Part shown: one piece after another, positions 18,725-28,295 of the stretch
How positions within the stretch are numbered: position 1 is the stretch's first letter
Layout: each line of letters opens with the position of its first letter
Program-made: the position numbers and the translations under genes
Source: Rhodobacter calidifons
GTDB taxonomy: Bacteria > Pseudomonadota > Alphaproteobacteria > Rhodobacterales > Rhodobacteraceae
Direction of reading: 5' to 3'
Assembly: GCF_011174775.1 (NCBI RefSeq)
Contig: NZ_JAANHS010000008.1
Coordinates: 62,001 to 126,000 of the forward strand
DNA length: 64,000 nt
Notes under the pieces: generated by a model
Databases searched by the model: none
Seen by the model: the letters and a program-made list of their open reading frames with translations, nothing else
Told to the model about the DNA's origin: nothing

Positions 18725-18779
18725 TTGCCCATGTCGCAAATACTCCACGGGGGTCCGGGGGTGTGAAACCCCCGGTCCG
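18725..18779. repeat. Dispersed intergenic repeat unit (copy 1)
   Basis: The motif TTGCCCATGT-CG-CAAATACTC is followed by a G-rich/C-rich hairpin (GGGGG...CCCCC). A second copy of the motif, differing only in the two middle bases, occurs at 35790-35810. Both are intergenic. It lies about 80-100 bases before guaA. Confidence 0.55.
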
Positions 18780-18827
18780 CCACCTGCCACCCCTTGCACC
18801 GCTTGCAGCCTCGCGCTACGCGGGCGC

Positions 18828-20402
18828 ATGACCCAAGCCCATGACCGCCTTCTCATCATCGACTTCGGTTCTCAGGTGACGCAGCTGATCGCGCGCCGCC
18901 TGCGCGAGCTGAACGTCTACTGCGAAATCCACCCTTACAACCGCGTGGACGAGGCTTTCCTCAAGGCCTTCGCGCCTAAGGCGGTCATCTTCTCGGGCGG
19001 CCCGGCAAGCGTCTACTGGGAGAACGCCCCGATGCCGCCCAAGGGCGTGTTCGATCTGGGCGTGCCGATCCTGGGGATCTGCTACGGCCAGCAGGTGATG
19101 ATGCATTGCCTGGGCGGCCAGGTCGAAGGCGGGCACGGCACGGCAGAGTTCGGCAAGGCCTTTGTCACCCCCACCGCGCTGACGCATCCGTTTCTGGCCG
19201 GTTGGTTTGAGACAGATGCCGGCCCGCAGGCGCAGGAACAGGTGTGGATGAGCCACGGCGACCATGTCTCGAAACTCGCGCCGGGGTTTCAGGTCTATGG
19301 CACTTCGCCCAATGCGCCCTTTGCGATCACAGCCGACCCGGACCGGCATTTCTACGCCGTTCAGTTCCACCCCGAGGTGCACCACACGCCGAAGGGCGCG
19401 CAGCTTTACCGGAACTTCGTCCGGCTGGCAGGCTTCAAGGGCGACTGGACCATGGGCGCCTACCGCGAGGAGGCCATTCGGAAGATCCGCGAACAGGTCG
19501 GTGATGCCAAGGTGATCTGCGGACTGTCCGGCGGGGTGGATTCTTCCGTCGCCGCCGTCCTGATCCACGAGGCGATCGGCGACCAGCTGACCTGCGTCTT
19601 CGTGGATCACGGCCTGTTGCGGCTGGGCGAGGCAGAGCAGGTCGTGACCATGTTCCGCGACCATTACAATATGCCGCTGATTCATGCCGACGAGTCCGAC
19701 CTGTTCCTGTCGGCGCTGGAGGGCGTCTCGGACCCCGAGGTCAAGCGCAAGACCATCGGCAAGCTTTTCATCGACGTGTTCCAGAAGCATGCGACCGCTG
19801 TCGGTGGGGCGAAGTTCCTGGCGCAGGGGACGCTTTACCCGGACGTGATCGAAAGCGTTTCGTTCAGCGGCGGCCCCTCGGTCACGATCAAGAGCCACCA
19901 CAATGTCGGCGGCCTGCCGGAAAAGATGGGCCTGAAGCTCGTCGAACCCCTGCGGGAACTCTTCAAGGACGAGGTCCGCGCGCTGGGGCGCGAGTTGGGC
20001 CTGCCGCAATCCTTTATCGGCCGCCATCCCTTCCCCGGCCCCGGCCTGGCGATCCGCTGCCCAGGCGAGATCACCCGCGAAAAGCTGGACATCCTGCGCC
20101 GGGCGGATGCGGTCTACATCGACCAGATCCGCAAGCACGGGCTGTACGACGAGATCTGGCAGGCCTTCGCCGCGATCCTGCCGATGCGGACCGTGGGCGT
20201 CATGGGCGACGGGAGGACCTACGACTATGCGCTCGCCCTGCGGGCGGTGACCAGCGTGGACGGGATGACGGCGGACTACTACCCGTTCACGCACGAGTTC
20301 CTGGGCGAAACCGCGACCCGGATCATCAACGAGGTCAAGGGCATCAACCGAGTCTTCTACGACTGCACCTCAAAGCCGCCGGGCACGATCGAACTGGAAT
20401 GA
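18828..20402 (+). CDS. guaA: GMP synthase (glutamine-hydrolysing)
   Basis: 524-aa enzyme converting XMP to GMP. The N-terminal class I glutamine amidotransferase domain has catalytic Cys85 in LGICYGQQ and a His/Glu pair in [10 protein letters not shown]. The ATP pyrophosphatase domain has the PP-loop [11 protein letters not shown]. The C-terminal dimerisation domain ends in [11 protein letters not shown], the invariant XMP-binding tail. ATG 18828 gives the normal protein length; the frame is open upstream but non-coding there. Its stop is three bases from a giant hairpin. Confidence 0.97.
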   Translation: MTQAHDRLLIIDFGSQVTQLIARRLRELNVYCEIHPYNRVDEAFLKAFAPKAVIFSGGPASVYWENAPMPPKGVFDLGVPILGICYGQQVMMHCLGGQVEGGHGTAEFGKAFVTPTALTHPFLAGWFETDAGPQAQEQVWMSHGDHVSKLAPGFQVYGTSPNAPFAITADPDRHFYAVQFHPEVHHTPKGAQLYRNFVRLAGFKGDWTMGAYREEAIRKIREQVGDAKVICGLSGGVDSSVAAVLIHEAIGDQLTCVFVDHGLLRLGEAEQVVTMFRDHYNMPLIHADESDLFLSALEGVSDPEVKRKTIGKLFIDVFQKHATAVGGAKFLAQGTLYPDVIESVSFSGGPSVTIKSHHNVGGLPEKMGLKLVEPLRELFKDEVRALGRELGLPQSFIGRHPFPGPGLAIRCPGEITREKLDILRRADAVYIDQIRKHGLYDEIWQAFAAILPMRTVGVMGDGRTYDYALALRAVTSVDGMTADYYPFTHEFLGETATRIINEVKGINRVFYDCTSKPPGTIELE

Positions 20403-20404
20403 GC

Positions 20405-20470
20405 CTCCTCGTGCGCCTTCGGCTTCTCGTCGCTGCGGTCTACGACGAGAAGACGAAGGCGCGCGAGGAG
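20405..20470. terminator. 66-base near-perfect hairpin between guaA and nitroreductase
   Basis: Counted base by base: CTCCTCG/CGAGGAG, one G-T wobble, GCGCCTTCG/CGAAGGCGC, one G-A mismatch, CTTCTCGTCG/CGACGAGAAG, 10-base loop. This gives about 26 Watson-Crick pairs over a 28-position stem. It fills the gap between two convergent genes. It lacks a T tract, so it may be an RNase III/processing element or a REP-like repeat as well as a transcription block. Its 3' arm resembles 28779-28807. Confidence 0.7.
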
Positions 20471-20476
20471 CCGGCC

Positions 20477-21070
20477 CTAGAACCGCCCGTGCCGAGCGAT
20501 CTCGACCACAGGCTTCCGCCCGTTCGGCTTCTCGCGCGCCTGCAACTCCTCGGGCAGGTCGGCGACCGGTCCCTGCGCGCCGACGGCCACCACGCAGTGC
20601 AGCGTATGGCCCTCGGGCAAGCCGATCGCAGCCGCCAGTTTCGCCCCGTCAAACCCGCCCATGGCGTGCGACACGAGCCCCATCGCCTGTGCCTGAAGGG
20701 CAAGGCTCATCCAGGCCGCCCCGGTGTCGAAGCCTGCCGTGCGGTTCGCGACCTCCGCCCCCTCGCGGTTGGTCACCCTGTCCTTCGAGGCCACCACGAC
20801 CAGCAACCCCGCCTTGCCAGCCCAGACCGGATTGATCCCGGTCAGGCTGTCCCGGATCGCATCGAACTCTGCCTCGCCCCGCAGCGCCCAGATGAACCGC
20901 CAAGGCTGGTGGTTCGAGGCGGACGGCGCCCAGCGGGCGGCTTCCAGAAGCGACATCACTTCGGCCTCGGTCAGGGCGCGGTCGGTGAAGGACCGGGGCG
21001 ACCAGCGGGCGGGAAACTGCGGCGCGACGGGGTGATCGGGGTTGCGGTCAGGGGTCAGGTCAAGGCTCAT
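20477..21070 (-). CDS. Nitroreductase family protein
   Basis: 197-aa FMN-dependent oxidoreductase of the NfsB/malonic semialdehyde reductase fold. FMN-contact motifs are RWSPRSF near the N-terminus, ARWAPSASNHQPWRF, and a later AMGLVSHAMGGFD followed by LPEGHTLHCVVAVG. The substrate is unknown. ATG 21070 has AGAGGA upstream; the long N-terminal open extension has no conserved sequence. Convergent with guaA. Confidence 0.92.
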   Translation of the reverse strand: MSLDLTPDRNPDHPVAPQFPARWSPRSFTDRALTEAEVMSLLEAARWAPSASNHQPWRFIWALRGEAEFDAIRDSLTGINPVWAGKAGLLVVVASKDRVTNREGAEVANRTAGFDTGAAWMSLALQAQAMGLVSHAMGGFDGAKLAAAIGLPEGHTLHCVVAVGAQGPVADLPEELQAREKPNGRKPVVEIARHGRF

Positions 21071-21239
21071 CACGGCATCCTCTGCGACTTGTCCTCGAGA
21101 TAGGGCGCCAGTGACGGCCCGGCAACCGCCCGCAGCGGCATCGCGCCGTGCAGGAACGCACAGAGGCCAGCGGCAACCGACGACCCAAATATTGCCGCAA
21201 TCGCCTACCACCCTGTCCCCGACGCTGGAGATCCGCACG

Positions 21240-21482
21240 ATGGAGATGCTTCTTGGCCTTGCGATCACGCTGTGTCTGCCCGCCTATCTGGTGGCGCAGG
21301 TCCTGGCCCTGATGCACTGGCCGCTGCGGGTTTCGCTGGTGCCCCTGATCGTCATGGGAGCGGCCTTCGCCGCCTTCCTGTCCGGCCTGGCACGGGGCTC
21401 GAACCTGGCACCGATCTTCATGGTCCTCGCCGCGCCGCCTTGCCTTGCCTGGCTTGGCCTCATGCGACTCATGCGGTCCTGA
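21240..21482 (+). CDS. Small membrane protein (80 aa)
   Basis: Predicted three-helix membrane protein, MEMLLGLAITLCLPAYLVAQ to LAWLGLMRLMRS. Hydrophobic stretches cover roughly 3-22, 27-47 and 55-75. ATG 21240 and ATG 21246 are both possible. No family recognised. It lies 42 bases ahead of the DMT exporter in the same direction and may be cotranscribed with it. Confidence 0.6.
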   Translation: MEMLLGLAITLCLPAYLVAQVLALMHWPLRVSLVPLIVMGAAFAAFLSGLARGSNLAPIFMVLAAPPCLAWLGLMRLMRS

Positions 21483-21524
21483 GCGCGCTGGACAATTCCG
21501 GATCCGACCGGCAAGGCTGCGCCG

Positions 21525-22424
21525 ATGACACATCGCCCGCTTGCCGCAGCGCTCTGGATGACCGGGGCCATCGCCGCCTTTACCGCCATGGCCATCGCCA
21601 CGCGGCAGATCAAGGGCGCACATGATACCTTCGAGATCCTCGCCTTCCGGTCGATGATCGGTTGGGTCATCGTGCTTGCCGCCGGACTTGCGCTGGGGCA
21701 GCTGGGCCGGGTGCGTACCGACCGCCTGGGCAGTCACCTCCTGCGCAACCTCTTTCACTTCACCGGCCAGTCGCTGTGGTTCTGGGCGATCACCCTGATC
21801 CCGCTGGCCCAGGTCTTCGCGCTGGAGTTCACGTCTCCGATCTGGGTGATCCTGTTGTCGCCGCTGTTCCTGGGCGAGCGTCTGACCCGGCGAAAGCTGG
21901 CGGCCGCCGCCCTGGGCTTTGCGGGCGTGCTGATCGTCGCCCGGCCCGGCTTTGCCAGCATCGAACCTGGAGTGATCGCCGCAGCCGGCGCGGCCGTGTT
22001 CTTTGCCGCGACCACCCTGATGACCAAGGCCCTGACCCGGGGCGAGGCGATCATCTCGATCCTGTTCTGGCTCACGCTGATGCAGGCGATGCTGGGCAGC
22101 CTGGCCATGCTCCTTCTGGGGCCGGTGGCCTTGCCAACCGCCGCCACCCTGCCCTGGCTGGGCCTGATCGCAGTGGCCGGGATCATCGCGCATCTGTGCC
22201 TGACAACCGCGCTGAGCCTGGCCCCGGCCAGTGTCGTGGTGCCGGTGGACTTCGCGCGGCTGCCGATCATCGCCGCGGTGGGCGCGCTGTTCTACGCCGA
22301 GCCGATCGAACCGGCGCTGTTCCTGGGCGCCGGGCTGATCTTCCTGGGCATCTGGCTGACACTAAAGCGCGGTGCTCCGGGTGGGGCCTCGGCGCCACAG
22401 GGTCAGGTCGTCACAAAATCGTGA
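21525..22424 (+). CDS. DMT-family (EamA) transporter
   Basis: 299-aa inner-membrane protein with ten hydrophobic segments arranged as two EamA repeats. The repeat signature appears as ALEFTSPIWVILLSPLFLGERLTRRKLAAAALGFAGVL and again near VPVDFARLPIIAAVGALFYAEPIEPALFLGAGLIFLGIWL. Members export metabolites such as amino acids; the substrate cannot be assigned. The stop codon overlaps an inverted-repeat cluster in front of the fadL-like gene. Confidence 0.88.
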   Translation: MTHRPLAAALWMTGAIAAFTAMAIATRQIKGAHDTFEILAFRSMIGWVIVLAAGLALGQLGRVRTDRLGSHLLRNLFHFTGQSLWFWAITLIPLAQVFALEFTSPIWVILLSPLFLGERLTRRKLAAAALGFAGVLIVARPGFASIEPGVIAAAGAAVFFAATTLMTKALTRGEAIISILFWLTLMQAMLGSLAMLLLGPVALPTAATLPWLGLIAVAGIIAHLCLTTALSLAPASVVVPVDFARLPIIAAVGALFYAEPIEPALFLGAGLIFLGIWLTLKRGAPGGASAPQGQVVTKS

Positions 22425-22434
22425 CGTGGCGTCA
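22409..22434. promoter_or_regulatory. Triple CGTCA inverted-repeat cluster
   Basis: CGTCAC-N6-GTGACG is followed at once by TGG-CGTCA, so three half sites form two overlapping dyads. It lies about 80-100 bases before the fadL-like gene and is the best candidate for an operator there; the regulator is unknown. Confidence 0.4.
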
Positions 22435-22509
22435 TCGATTGACCGGTTGTGCCGAGACGCATAGCGTTTCCAGCGGGGAGGGTCCCGCGGCGGGGCTTCA
22501 GTTCGAGGG

Positions 22510-23625
22510 ATGAGCACAATGAAACAAATTCTGATGGCTTCGGTCGCCGTCCTGGTCGCAGCTTCGGGCGCTACGGCCGGGGGGATCGACCGTTCGGGTC
22601 AGGGCCTGGGCGCGCTGTTCGAGAAGGGCCGCTATCTGGAACTGTCCTTCGGCCTGGCCTCGCCCAGCGTCTCCGGGACCGACGTCCTCTCCGCGCCCAC
22701 CGGCGATGTCGCCGGAACCTATGCGCAGCTTGCCTTCAGCTACAAGTACGACATCAGCGACCAGCTTTCGATGGCGCTGAACATCGACCAGCCCTTCGGT
22801 GCGGACATCCTGTATGACACGACCTCGCTCGTTTTGGGCGGGACGATGGCCAAGGCCGAATCCTACGCCGTGACCGGCATCCTGCGCTACAAGCTGAACG
22901 ACGCCTTTTCGGTCCACGGCGGCCTGCGGATGCAGCACGCCAAGGGCGACATCCGGTTGCAGGGCCTCGCCTACGGCGGCCTGTCCGGCTACAATGTCAG
23001 TCTCTCGGGGGACTGGGCGCCGGGCTATCTGGTCGGCGTGGCCTTCGAGAAGCCCGAGATCGCGCTTCGCGTGGCGCTCACCTACAATTCGGCCATCAAG
23101 CACGGGTTTGGCACCATCGAGCGGGTGGGCGCGGTGCAGGTAGCTCCGGGCAGCGAAACCGAGGTTGAACTGCCGCAGTCGATCAACCTGGACTTCCAGA
23201 CCGGCATTGCCAAGGACACGCTGGTCTTCGGCCAGATCCGCTGGGCCGACTGGTCCGAGTTCCAGATCAATCCCGCCTTCTTCACCCCCATCGCCGGCGG
23301 CGGGCTGGTCGATCTGGAGGACACCGTGACCTATACCCTCGGCGTCGCCAGAAGGTTCAACGAGAACTGGGCCGGGTCCGTCTCGCTGAACTACGAGGGC
23401 AAGGGCAGCGACGATCTGGTCTCGCCCCTGGCGCCGACGAACGGTCGCCTGGGGGCCACCCTCGGCGCGGTCTACACGATGGACAACATGAAGATCACCG
23501 CCGGGATCAACTATACCAGGGTCGGCGATGCCCGGCCCGAGACCGGCACGCCCGACACCGCGCGCGCCTCGATGACCGGAAATGACGTCATCGGCGTCGG
23601 CGTGAAGGTCGGCTGGTCGTTCTGA
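22510..23625 (+). CDS. FadL/OmpP1-family outer-membrane transport protein
   Basis: 371-aa outer-membrane protein with a signal peptide (MKQILMASVAVLVAASGATAGG) and a mature start GIDRSGQGLGALFEKGRYLELSFG, typical of the FadL hatch region. The rest shows FadL-like strands and ends GVGVKVGWSF with the terminal Phe. Members move hydrophobic molecules such as long-chain fatty acids or aromatics. Two starts are possible: 22510 (MSTMKQ) and 22519, the latter better spaced from GAGGG. Confidence 0.9.
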   Translation: MSTMKQILMASVAVLVAASGATAGGIDRSGQGLGALFEKGRYLELSFGLASPSVSGTDVLSAPTGDVAGTYAQLAFSYKYDISDQLSMALNIDQPFGADILYDTTSLVLGGTMAKAESYAVTGILRYKLNDAFSVHGGLRMQHAKGDIRLQGLAYGGLSGYNVSLSGDWAPGYLVGVAFEKPEIALRVALTYNSAIKHGFGTIERVGAVQVAPGSETEVELPQSINLDFQTGIAKDTLVFGQIRWADWSEFQINPAFFTPIAGGGLVDLEDTVTYTLGVARRFNENWAGSVSLNYEGKGSDDLVSPLAPTNGRLGATLGAVYTMDNMKITAGINYTRVGDARPETGTPDTARASMTGNDVIGVGVKVGWSF

Positions 23626-23648
23626 ACCGACCCGCACGGATGCATCGC

Positions 23649-23672
23649 CCCCGCCCCTTCGGGCGGGGTTTT
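23649..23672 (+). terminator. Intrinsic terminator after the fadL-like gene
   Basis: 8-bp stem CCCCGCCC / GGGCGGGG, CTTC loop, followed by TTTT. Confidence 0.85.
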
Positions 23673-23723
23673 GCGTTGTGAAGCCGCGTTCCGGGCGCTA
23701 AGACCGGCGCCGGGGGTGATGCG

Positions 23724-24581
23724 ATGATCTACCATTCGGGACAGGACTATCTGGACGCAGCGCGCAAGCGTGTCTTGCTGTTCGGCATGTCGGGGCTGGG
23801 AAAGACACGGCTTTCCAACCTCTTGCGCGCCCACGGCGACTGGTTCCACTATTCGGTCGATTACCGGATCGGCACCCGCTACATGGGCGAGTACATCGCC
23901 GACAACTTCAAGCGCGAGGCGATGAAGGTGCCGCTGCTGCGCGAGCTTCTGATGACCGACAGCGTCTACATCGCCTCGAACATCACCTTCGACAATCTGG
24001 CGCCGCTTTCGACCTACCTTGGCAAGCCCGGCGATCCGGCAAGGGGCGGCCTGCCCTTCGCCGAATACATGAAGCGGCAGGAACAGCACCGCGCCGCAGA
24101 AGTTGCCGCCACGCTGGACACCGCCCGCTTCATCGAGCGCGCGGAAGAAATCTACGGCTACCCCAATTTCGTCTGCGACACCTCGGGCTCCATCTGCGAA
24201 GTGGTGGACCCCGAAGACCCGCAGGACCCGGTGATGAAGCAGCTTTCGGAAACGCTGCTTCTGGTCTGGATCAAGGGCTCGGATGCCCACACGGCAGAGC
24301 TCGTCCGTCGCTTCGACCGCGCACCGAAACCGATGTACTACCAGCCGCACTTTCTTCACGCGATGTGGAAGGAATACCGCGCAACCCATTCTGTTTCCGA
24401 GGAAACCTGCGATCCAGACCACTTCGTCCGCTGGACCTATGCCCGCGCCCTGGCCCATCGGCAGCCGCGCTATGCCGCGATGGCGCGCTGGGGCGTGACG
24501 GTCACGGCCGAAGAGGTCGGCGCAGTGCAGAACGCGGTCGATTTCGACACGCTGATGGCGCGCGCCATCGACCGAAGCTGA
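23724..24581 (+). CDS. P-loop ATPase of unknown role
   Basis: 285-aa soluble protein. Walker A is GMSGLGKT at residues 21-28. Notable later segments are YSVDYRIGTRYMGEY, a central SNITFDNLAPLS, CDTSGSICEVVDPED (possible Walker B/acidic region) and a C-terminal helical part with HFVRWTYARALAHRQPRY. The overall fold looks like a nucleoside-kinase-like P-loop enzyme. No specific function is recognised; similar lone ATPases are common in rhodobacteria. Followed after 77 bases by metA in the same direction. Confidence 0.75.
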   Translation: MIYHSGQDYLDAARKRVLLFGMSGLGKTRLSNLLRAHGDWFHYSVDYRIGTRYMGEYIADNFKREAMKVPLLRELLMTDSVYIASNITFDNLAPLSTYLGKPGDPARGGLPFAEYMKRQEQHRAAEVAATLDTARFIERAEEIYGYPNFVCDTSGSICEVVDPEDPQDPVMKQLSETLLLVWIKGSDAHTAELVRRFDRAPKPMYYQPHFLHAMWKEYRATHSVSEETCDPDHFVRWTYARALAHRQPRYAAMARWGVTVTAEEVGAVQNAVDFDTLMARAIDRS

Positions 24582-24658
24582 CAGCGCCCCTGACGATCTT
24601 GCGCCCCTGATGATCACCCCCTAGCTCTAGGCCCTCTGACCCCAAGGATCCCTGCCCC

Positions 24659-25576
24659 ATGCCCATCACCCTGCCCGAAACCCTGCCCGCCTTTGACGTG
24701 CTGCGGTCCGAAGGCGTCATGGTGATGACCCCGGACCGCGCCGCGCATCAGGACATCCGGCCGCTGAAGATCGGCCTTTTGAACCTGATGCCGAAGAAGA
24801 TCCAGACAGAGAACCAGTTCGCTCGGCTGATCGGCGCGACGCCCTTGCAGATCGACCTGCACCTGATCCGCATGTCGGAACACCAGACAAAGAACACCGC
24901 CGCCGAACACATGGCCGCCTTCTACCGCCCCTTCCAAGAGGTGAAGGGCGAGAAGTTCGACGGCCTCATCATCACCGGCGCGCCGATCGAGCACCTGCCG
25001 TTCGAGGAAGTAACCTACTGGAAGGAACTTTGCGAAGTCTTTGACTGGACGCAGGAAAACGTCCATTCCACCTTCGGCGTCTGCTGGGGTGGCATGGCGA
25101 TGATCAACCATTTCCACGGCGTGCGGAAGCACATGCTGCCACAGAAAGCCTTCGGTTGTTTCCGCCACCAGAACCTTGCCCCCACCTCTCCCTACCTGCG
25201 CGGGTTCTCGGACGATTTCGTCATCCCGGTCAGCCGCTGGACCGAGATGAAGCAGGACGAGATCGCCGCTGTGCCGGGGCTGCGCATCCTGCTGGGCTCG
25301 GACGAGGTGGGCCCCTGCCTGGTCGAGGATGCCGCGCACCGGGCGCTGTATATCTTCAATCACTTCGAATATGACAGCGACACGCTGAAGCAGGAATATG
25401 ACCGCGACGTGGCGAACGGCACGCCGATCAACGTGCCCGTGAACTATTACCCCGATGACAATCCCGCGCGGCCGCCGCTGAACCGGTGGCGAAGCCATGC
25501 GCATCTGCTATATGGCAACTGGATCAACGAGATCTACCAGACAACGCCATATGACATTGAAAAGATTGGCTCTTAG
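24659..25576 (+). CDS. metA: Homoserine O-acyltransferase MetA (acetyl-CoA signature)
   Basis: 305-aa enzyme of the first committed methionine step. Catalytic Cys142 is in GVCWGG, and the His/Glu pair is in IFNHFEYD. The acyl-specificity loop reads [13 protein letters not shown] with Glu111; family studies tie Glu at 111 to acetyl-CoA and Gly to succinyl-CoA, so O-acetylhomoserine is the expected product despite the usual succinyltransferase name. No SAM riboswitch could be recognised in the 77 bases upstream. The 3' end overlaps the next gene by 26 bases. Confidence 0.95.
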   Translation: MPITLPETLPAFDVLRSEGVMVMTPDRAAHQDIRPLKIGLLNLMPKKIQTENQFARLIGATPLQIDLHLIRMSEHQTKNTAAEHMAAFYRPFQEVKGEKFDGLIITGAPIEHLPFEEVTYWKELCEVFDWTQENVHSTFGVCWGGMAMINHFHGVRKHMLPQKAFGCFRHQNLAPTSPYLRGFSDDFVIPVSRWTEMKQDEIAAVPGLRILLGSDEVGPCLVEDAAHRALYIFNHFEYDSDTLKQEYDRDVANGTPINVPVNYYPDDNPARPPLNRWRSHAHLLYGNWINEIYQTTPYDIEKIGS

Positions 25577-26483
25577 TCTATTCATCGCCATATTGGTCCT
25601 TGCCGGTGTCACCCACTGGCGGGCCTCGGCGCGCGAGGCGGCGGCCGAGGCGGCCTTTCCGCCCTCGGGTCAGTTCGTCACGGTCAACGGCAGGCGCCTG
25701 CACTACGAGATCGCGGGCAATGGGCCCGATCTCGTCCTGATCCACGGGGCCAGCGGATCCTTGCGCGACCTGACCTTCGCGTTCCGCGACCGGCTGACCG
25801 ACCGTTACCGGGTGATCGCGGTGGACCGGCCCGGCCTTGGCTACTCCGACCCGCTCGAGGATGCCAGCCTGCTGGCCCAGGCGCGGCACATCAAGGCGGG
25901 GCTTGCGCAGCTGGGCGTGACCGAGCCTGTGGTGCTGGGCCAAAGCTACGGCGGAGCGGTCGCGCTGGCCTGGGCGCTGGACGGGGGACCGCGCGCGCTG
26001 GTGCTGGTCAGCGCGCCCTCGATGCCCTGGCCCGGCAAGCTGGACCCCTGGTATCGCCTGACCGACACCTGGCCCGGCAGGCACTTGGCCATACCGCTGG
26101 TCGCGGCCTTCGTGCCCGACAGCTATGTCCGCGCGGTCACCGCCTCGGTCTTTGCACCCGACCCGGTGCCCGAGGGATATGAGAAGCACCTGGGCGCAGC
26201 GCTGACCCTGCGGCGCGAGACCCTTCTTGCGAACACCAGCCAGATCAATGCCTTGCGGGACGAACTTGTCACGATGGAATCGCGCTATCCGACGCTGGCC
26301 CTGCCGGTGGAGCTGATCCACGGCACTGCCGATACCATCGTGCCGCTGGACATCCACTCCGGTCCGCTGTCGCATCTTCTGCCTGAGGCCACGATCACCG
26401 TGATCCCGGGTGCGGGCCACATGCCGCACCATTTGCATCAGTCCCTGGTCGTCGCCGCCATCGACCGCGCCGCATTGCGCTGA
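25551..26483 (+). CDS. Alpha/beta-hydrolase, membrane-anchored or secreted
   Basis: 310-aa protein starting [20 protein letters not shown], an N-terminal signal anchor. The hydrolase fold shows the oxyanion HGASGS, the nucleophile elbow GQSYGG, an acidic residue in [11 protein letters not shown] and a His in GAGHMPHH, a complete catalytic triad. The start overlaps metA by 26 bases, giving probable translational coupling. The closest broad resemblance is to the haloperoxidase/epoxide-hydrolase-like group; the substrate is unknown. Confidence 0.85.
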   Translation: MTLKRLALSLFIAILVLAGVTHWRASAREAAAEAAFPPSGQFVTVNGRRLHYEIAGNGPDLVLIHGASGSLRDLTFAFRDRLTDRYRVIAVDRPGLGYSDPLEDASLLAQARHIKAGLAQLGVTEPVVLGQSYGGAVALAWALDGGPRALVLVSAPSMPWPGKLDPWYRLTDTWPGRHLAIPLVAAFVPDSYVRAVTASVFAPDPVPEGYEKHLGAALTLRRETLLANTSQINALRDELVTMESRYPTLALPVELIHGTADTIVPLDIHSGPLSHLLPEATITVIPGAGHMPHHLHQSLVVAAIDRAALR

Positions 26484-26526
26484 ACCGCGCAATCGCCATA
26501 CTGGCCGCAATGTAAGGAGGCTTCAG

Positions 26527-27396
26527 ATGACCCTGCCATTCGACGGCGCGATCAGCCGCTATTTCCGCGAAGGCGCGCCGCAAGAGGTGCGCAAGGCCAT
26601 CGAAGAGGCGGGCAAGGACGACATCCTCAACCCCGCCTACCCCTACCGGGAAGAGATGAAGGGCAAGGACTACGACCACCGGATGGCGGCGCTTCAGATC
26701 GAGCTGGCCAAGATGCAGGCGGGTCTGAAGGCCTCCGGGCAGCGGCTGCTGGTCGTGTTCGAAGGGCGGGATGCCGCCGGCAAGGGCGGCACGATCAAGG
26801 CGGTGACCGAGAACATGAACCCGCGCCAGGCCTATGTCGTGGCCCTGTCGAAGCCGACCGAGCGCGAAAGCCAGCAATGGTATTTCCAGCGCTATGTCGA
26901 CTGGTTCCCGGCGCTGGGCGAAATCGCGCTTTACGACCGCAGCTGGTACAATCGCGCGATGATCGAGCATGTGTTCGGCTTCTGCAAACCCGATCAGCGG
27001 GAGAAATTCTTCCGGCAATTGCCCGAGTTCGAGCAGATGATCGTCGAGGAAGGGATCATCTTCCGCAAGATCTGGCTGGAGGTCGGCCGGGCCGAGCAGC
27101 TGAAGCGCTTCCTCGACCGCGAGGGTGATCTGCTGAAGCAGTGGAAGCTGAGCCAGATCGACGTGGACGGGCTGGCGAAATGGGATGCCTACTGCGCCGC
27201 CATCGACGAGACGATGGAGCGGACCCATTTCAGGCACGCACCTTGGACGGTCATCCTGTCCGACGACAAGAAACGCGCGCGGATTGCGGCGATCCAGACG
27301 ATCCTCGCGGCGGTGGACTATGCCGGCAAGGATGCAGAGGCCATCGGGACGATCGACGACAGGATCTGCGGCGGGCCGGCCCTGCGGTCGGCATGA
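26527..27396 (+). CDS. ppk2: Polyphosphate kinase 2
   Basis: 289-aa PPK2-family kinase using polyphosphate to phosphorylate nucleoside diphosphates or monophosphates. Walker A is GRDAAGKGG (80-88), the Walker B-like motif is [10 protein letters not shown], and the lid region includes [16 protein letters not shown]. The single-domain length fits class I. A strong AAGGAGG precedes the ATG. The stop overlaps the TetR gene (ATGA). Confidence 0.95.
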   Translation: MTLPFDGAISRYFREGAPQEVRKAIEEAGKDDILNPAYPYREEMKGKDYDHRMAALQIELAKMQAGLKASGQRLLVVFEGRDAAGKGGTIKAVTENMNPRQAYVVALSKPTERESQQWYFQRYVDWFPALGEIALYDRSWYNRAMIEHVFGFCKPDQREKFFRQLPEFEQMIVEEGIIFRKIWLEVGRAEQLKRFLDREGDLLKQWKLSQIDVDGLAKWDAYCAAIDETMERTHFRHAPWTVILSDDKKRARIAAIQTILAAVDYAGKDAEAIGTIDDRICGGPALRSA

Positions 27397-28004
27397 AGCG
27401 GGGCTATCACCACGGCAACCTGCGGCAGGCGCTGGTCGAGGCGGCGCTGGCGCTGATCGCCGAGAAGGGGCCGCAGGGTTTCACGCTGTCCGAGGCGGCG
27501 AAGGCGGCGGATGTGACACCGGCGGCGGTCTACCGGCATTTCGCGGGGCGCGACGATCTTCTGGCCGAGGTGGCGCGGCAGGGCTTCGACATCTTCGCCG
27601 CGCTGCTGGAATATGCCTACGATGAGGGGCGCCCCTCGGCCCTTGCGGCCTTCGAAGCGACGGGGCGGGCCTATCTTGCCTTCGCGCGGAAATATCCGGG
27701 GCACTACCAGGCAATGTTCGAAAGCGGGCTTCAGCCGGGCCAGCATCCCGACCTCGCCCAGATCGCGGCCAAGGCGCGGGCCGCCATGGACCGCGCGGCG
27801 GAGGGGCTGGTCCGGGCACTGCCGGACGGCAAGCGGCCGCCGGCCTCGATGGTCTCGGCCCATGTCTGGGCGGTCAGCCATGGGGTGGTGGAGCTGTTCC
27901 TGCGCGGCAATGGCGGCCCCCAGCCCTGGCCGCCGGAGGATCTGCTGGAGACCGGGATCGGGATCTATCTGCGGGGTCTGGGGCTGTTGTCGCCGGATCG
28001 GTAA
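27393..28004 (+). CDS. TetR/AcrR-family regulator
   Basis: 203-aa regulator. The N-terminal HTH runs [29 protein letters not shown]...[17 protein letters not shown], followed by a TetR_C/WHG-like ligand domain with [16 protein letters not shown]. Translation is coupled to ppk2 by an ATGA overlap, so it may control its own operon; the ligand is unknown. Confidence 0.92.
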   Translation: MKRGYHHGNLRQALVEAALALIAEKGPQGFTLSEAAKAADVTPAAVYRHFAGRDDLLAEVARQGFDIFAALLEYAYDEGRPSALAAFEATGRAYLAFARKYPGHYQAMFESGLQPGQHPDLAQIAAKARAAMDRAAEGLVRALPDGKRPPASMVSAHVWAVSHGVVELFLRGNGGPQPWPPEDLLETGIGIYLRGLGLLSPDR

Positions 28005-28012
28005 GACAGGCT

Positions 28013-28026
28013 GCCCACGCGTGGGC
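28013..28026 (+). terminator. Terminator hairpin after ppk2-tetR
   Basis: Palindrome GCCCACGCGTGGGC nine bases after the stop, followed by GCCTTTTG. Confidence 0.6.
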
Positions 28027-28295
28027 GCCTTTTGCCTGCAAGCAGAATCAACGGGTTGTCCGTGGGCCTTCAGCAATGGTTAACCCTACCCCGCACGCGG
28101 CGAAACTGCGCGATCTCCAATGGCGGAGCCCGATGCAGGCGGAGGCCCCGGGTCAGGCCCGGGGCGGGCAGTCCGGCTATCCGGGTCGAAACCCTGGGTG
28201 GTTGGAGGGACAGGCCACGGGCCGGGCCGGCGGCAGCAAGCAAGGGCCGCGTGTGGCGAGGATCGTGTCCTGCGCCTGGGTCCTCCGGGTTTCCC

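Noticed and set aside
24582-24658. SAM-II riboswitch before metA
   Set aside because: The 77-base spacer is short and C-rich with no recognisable pseudoknot pairing.
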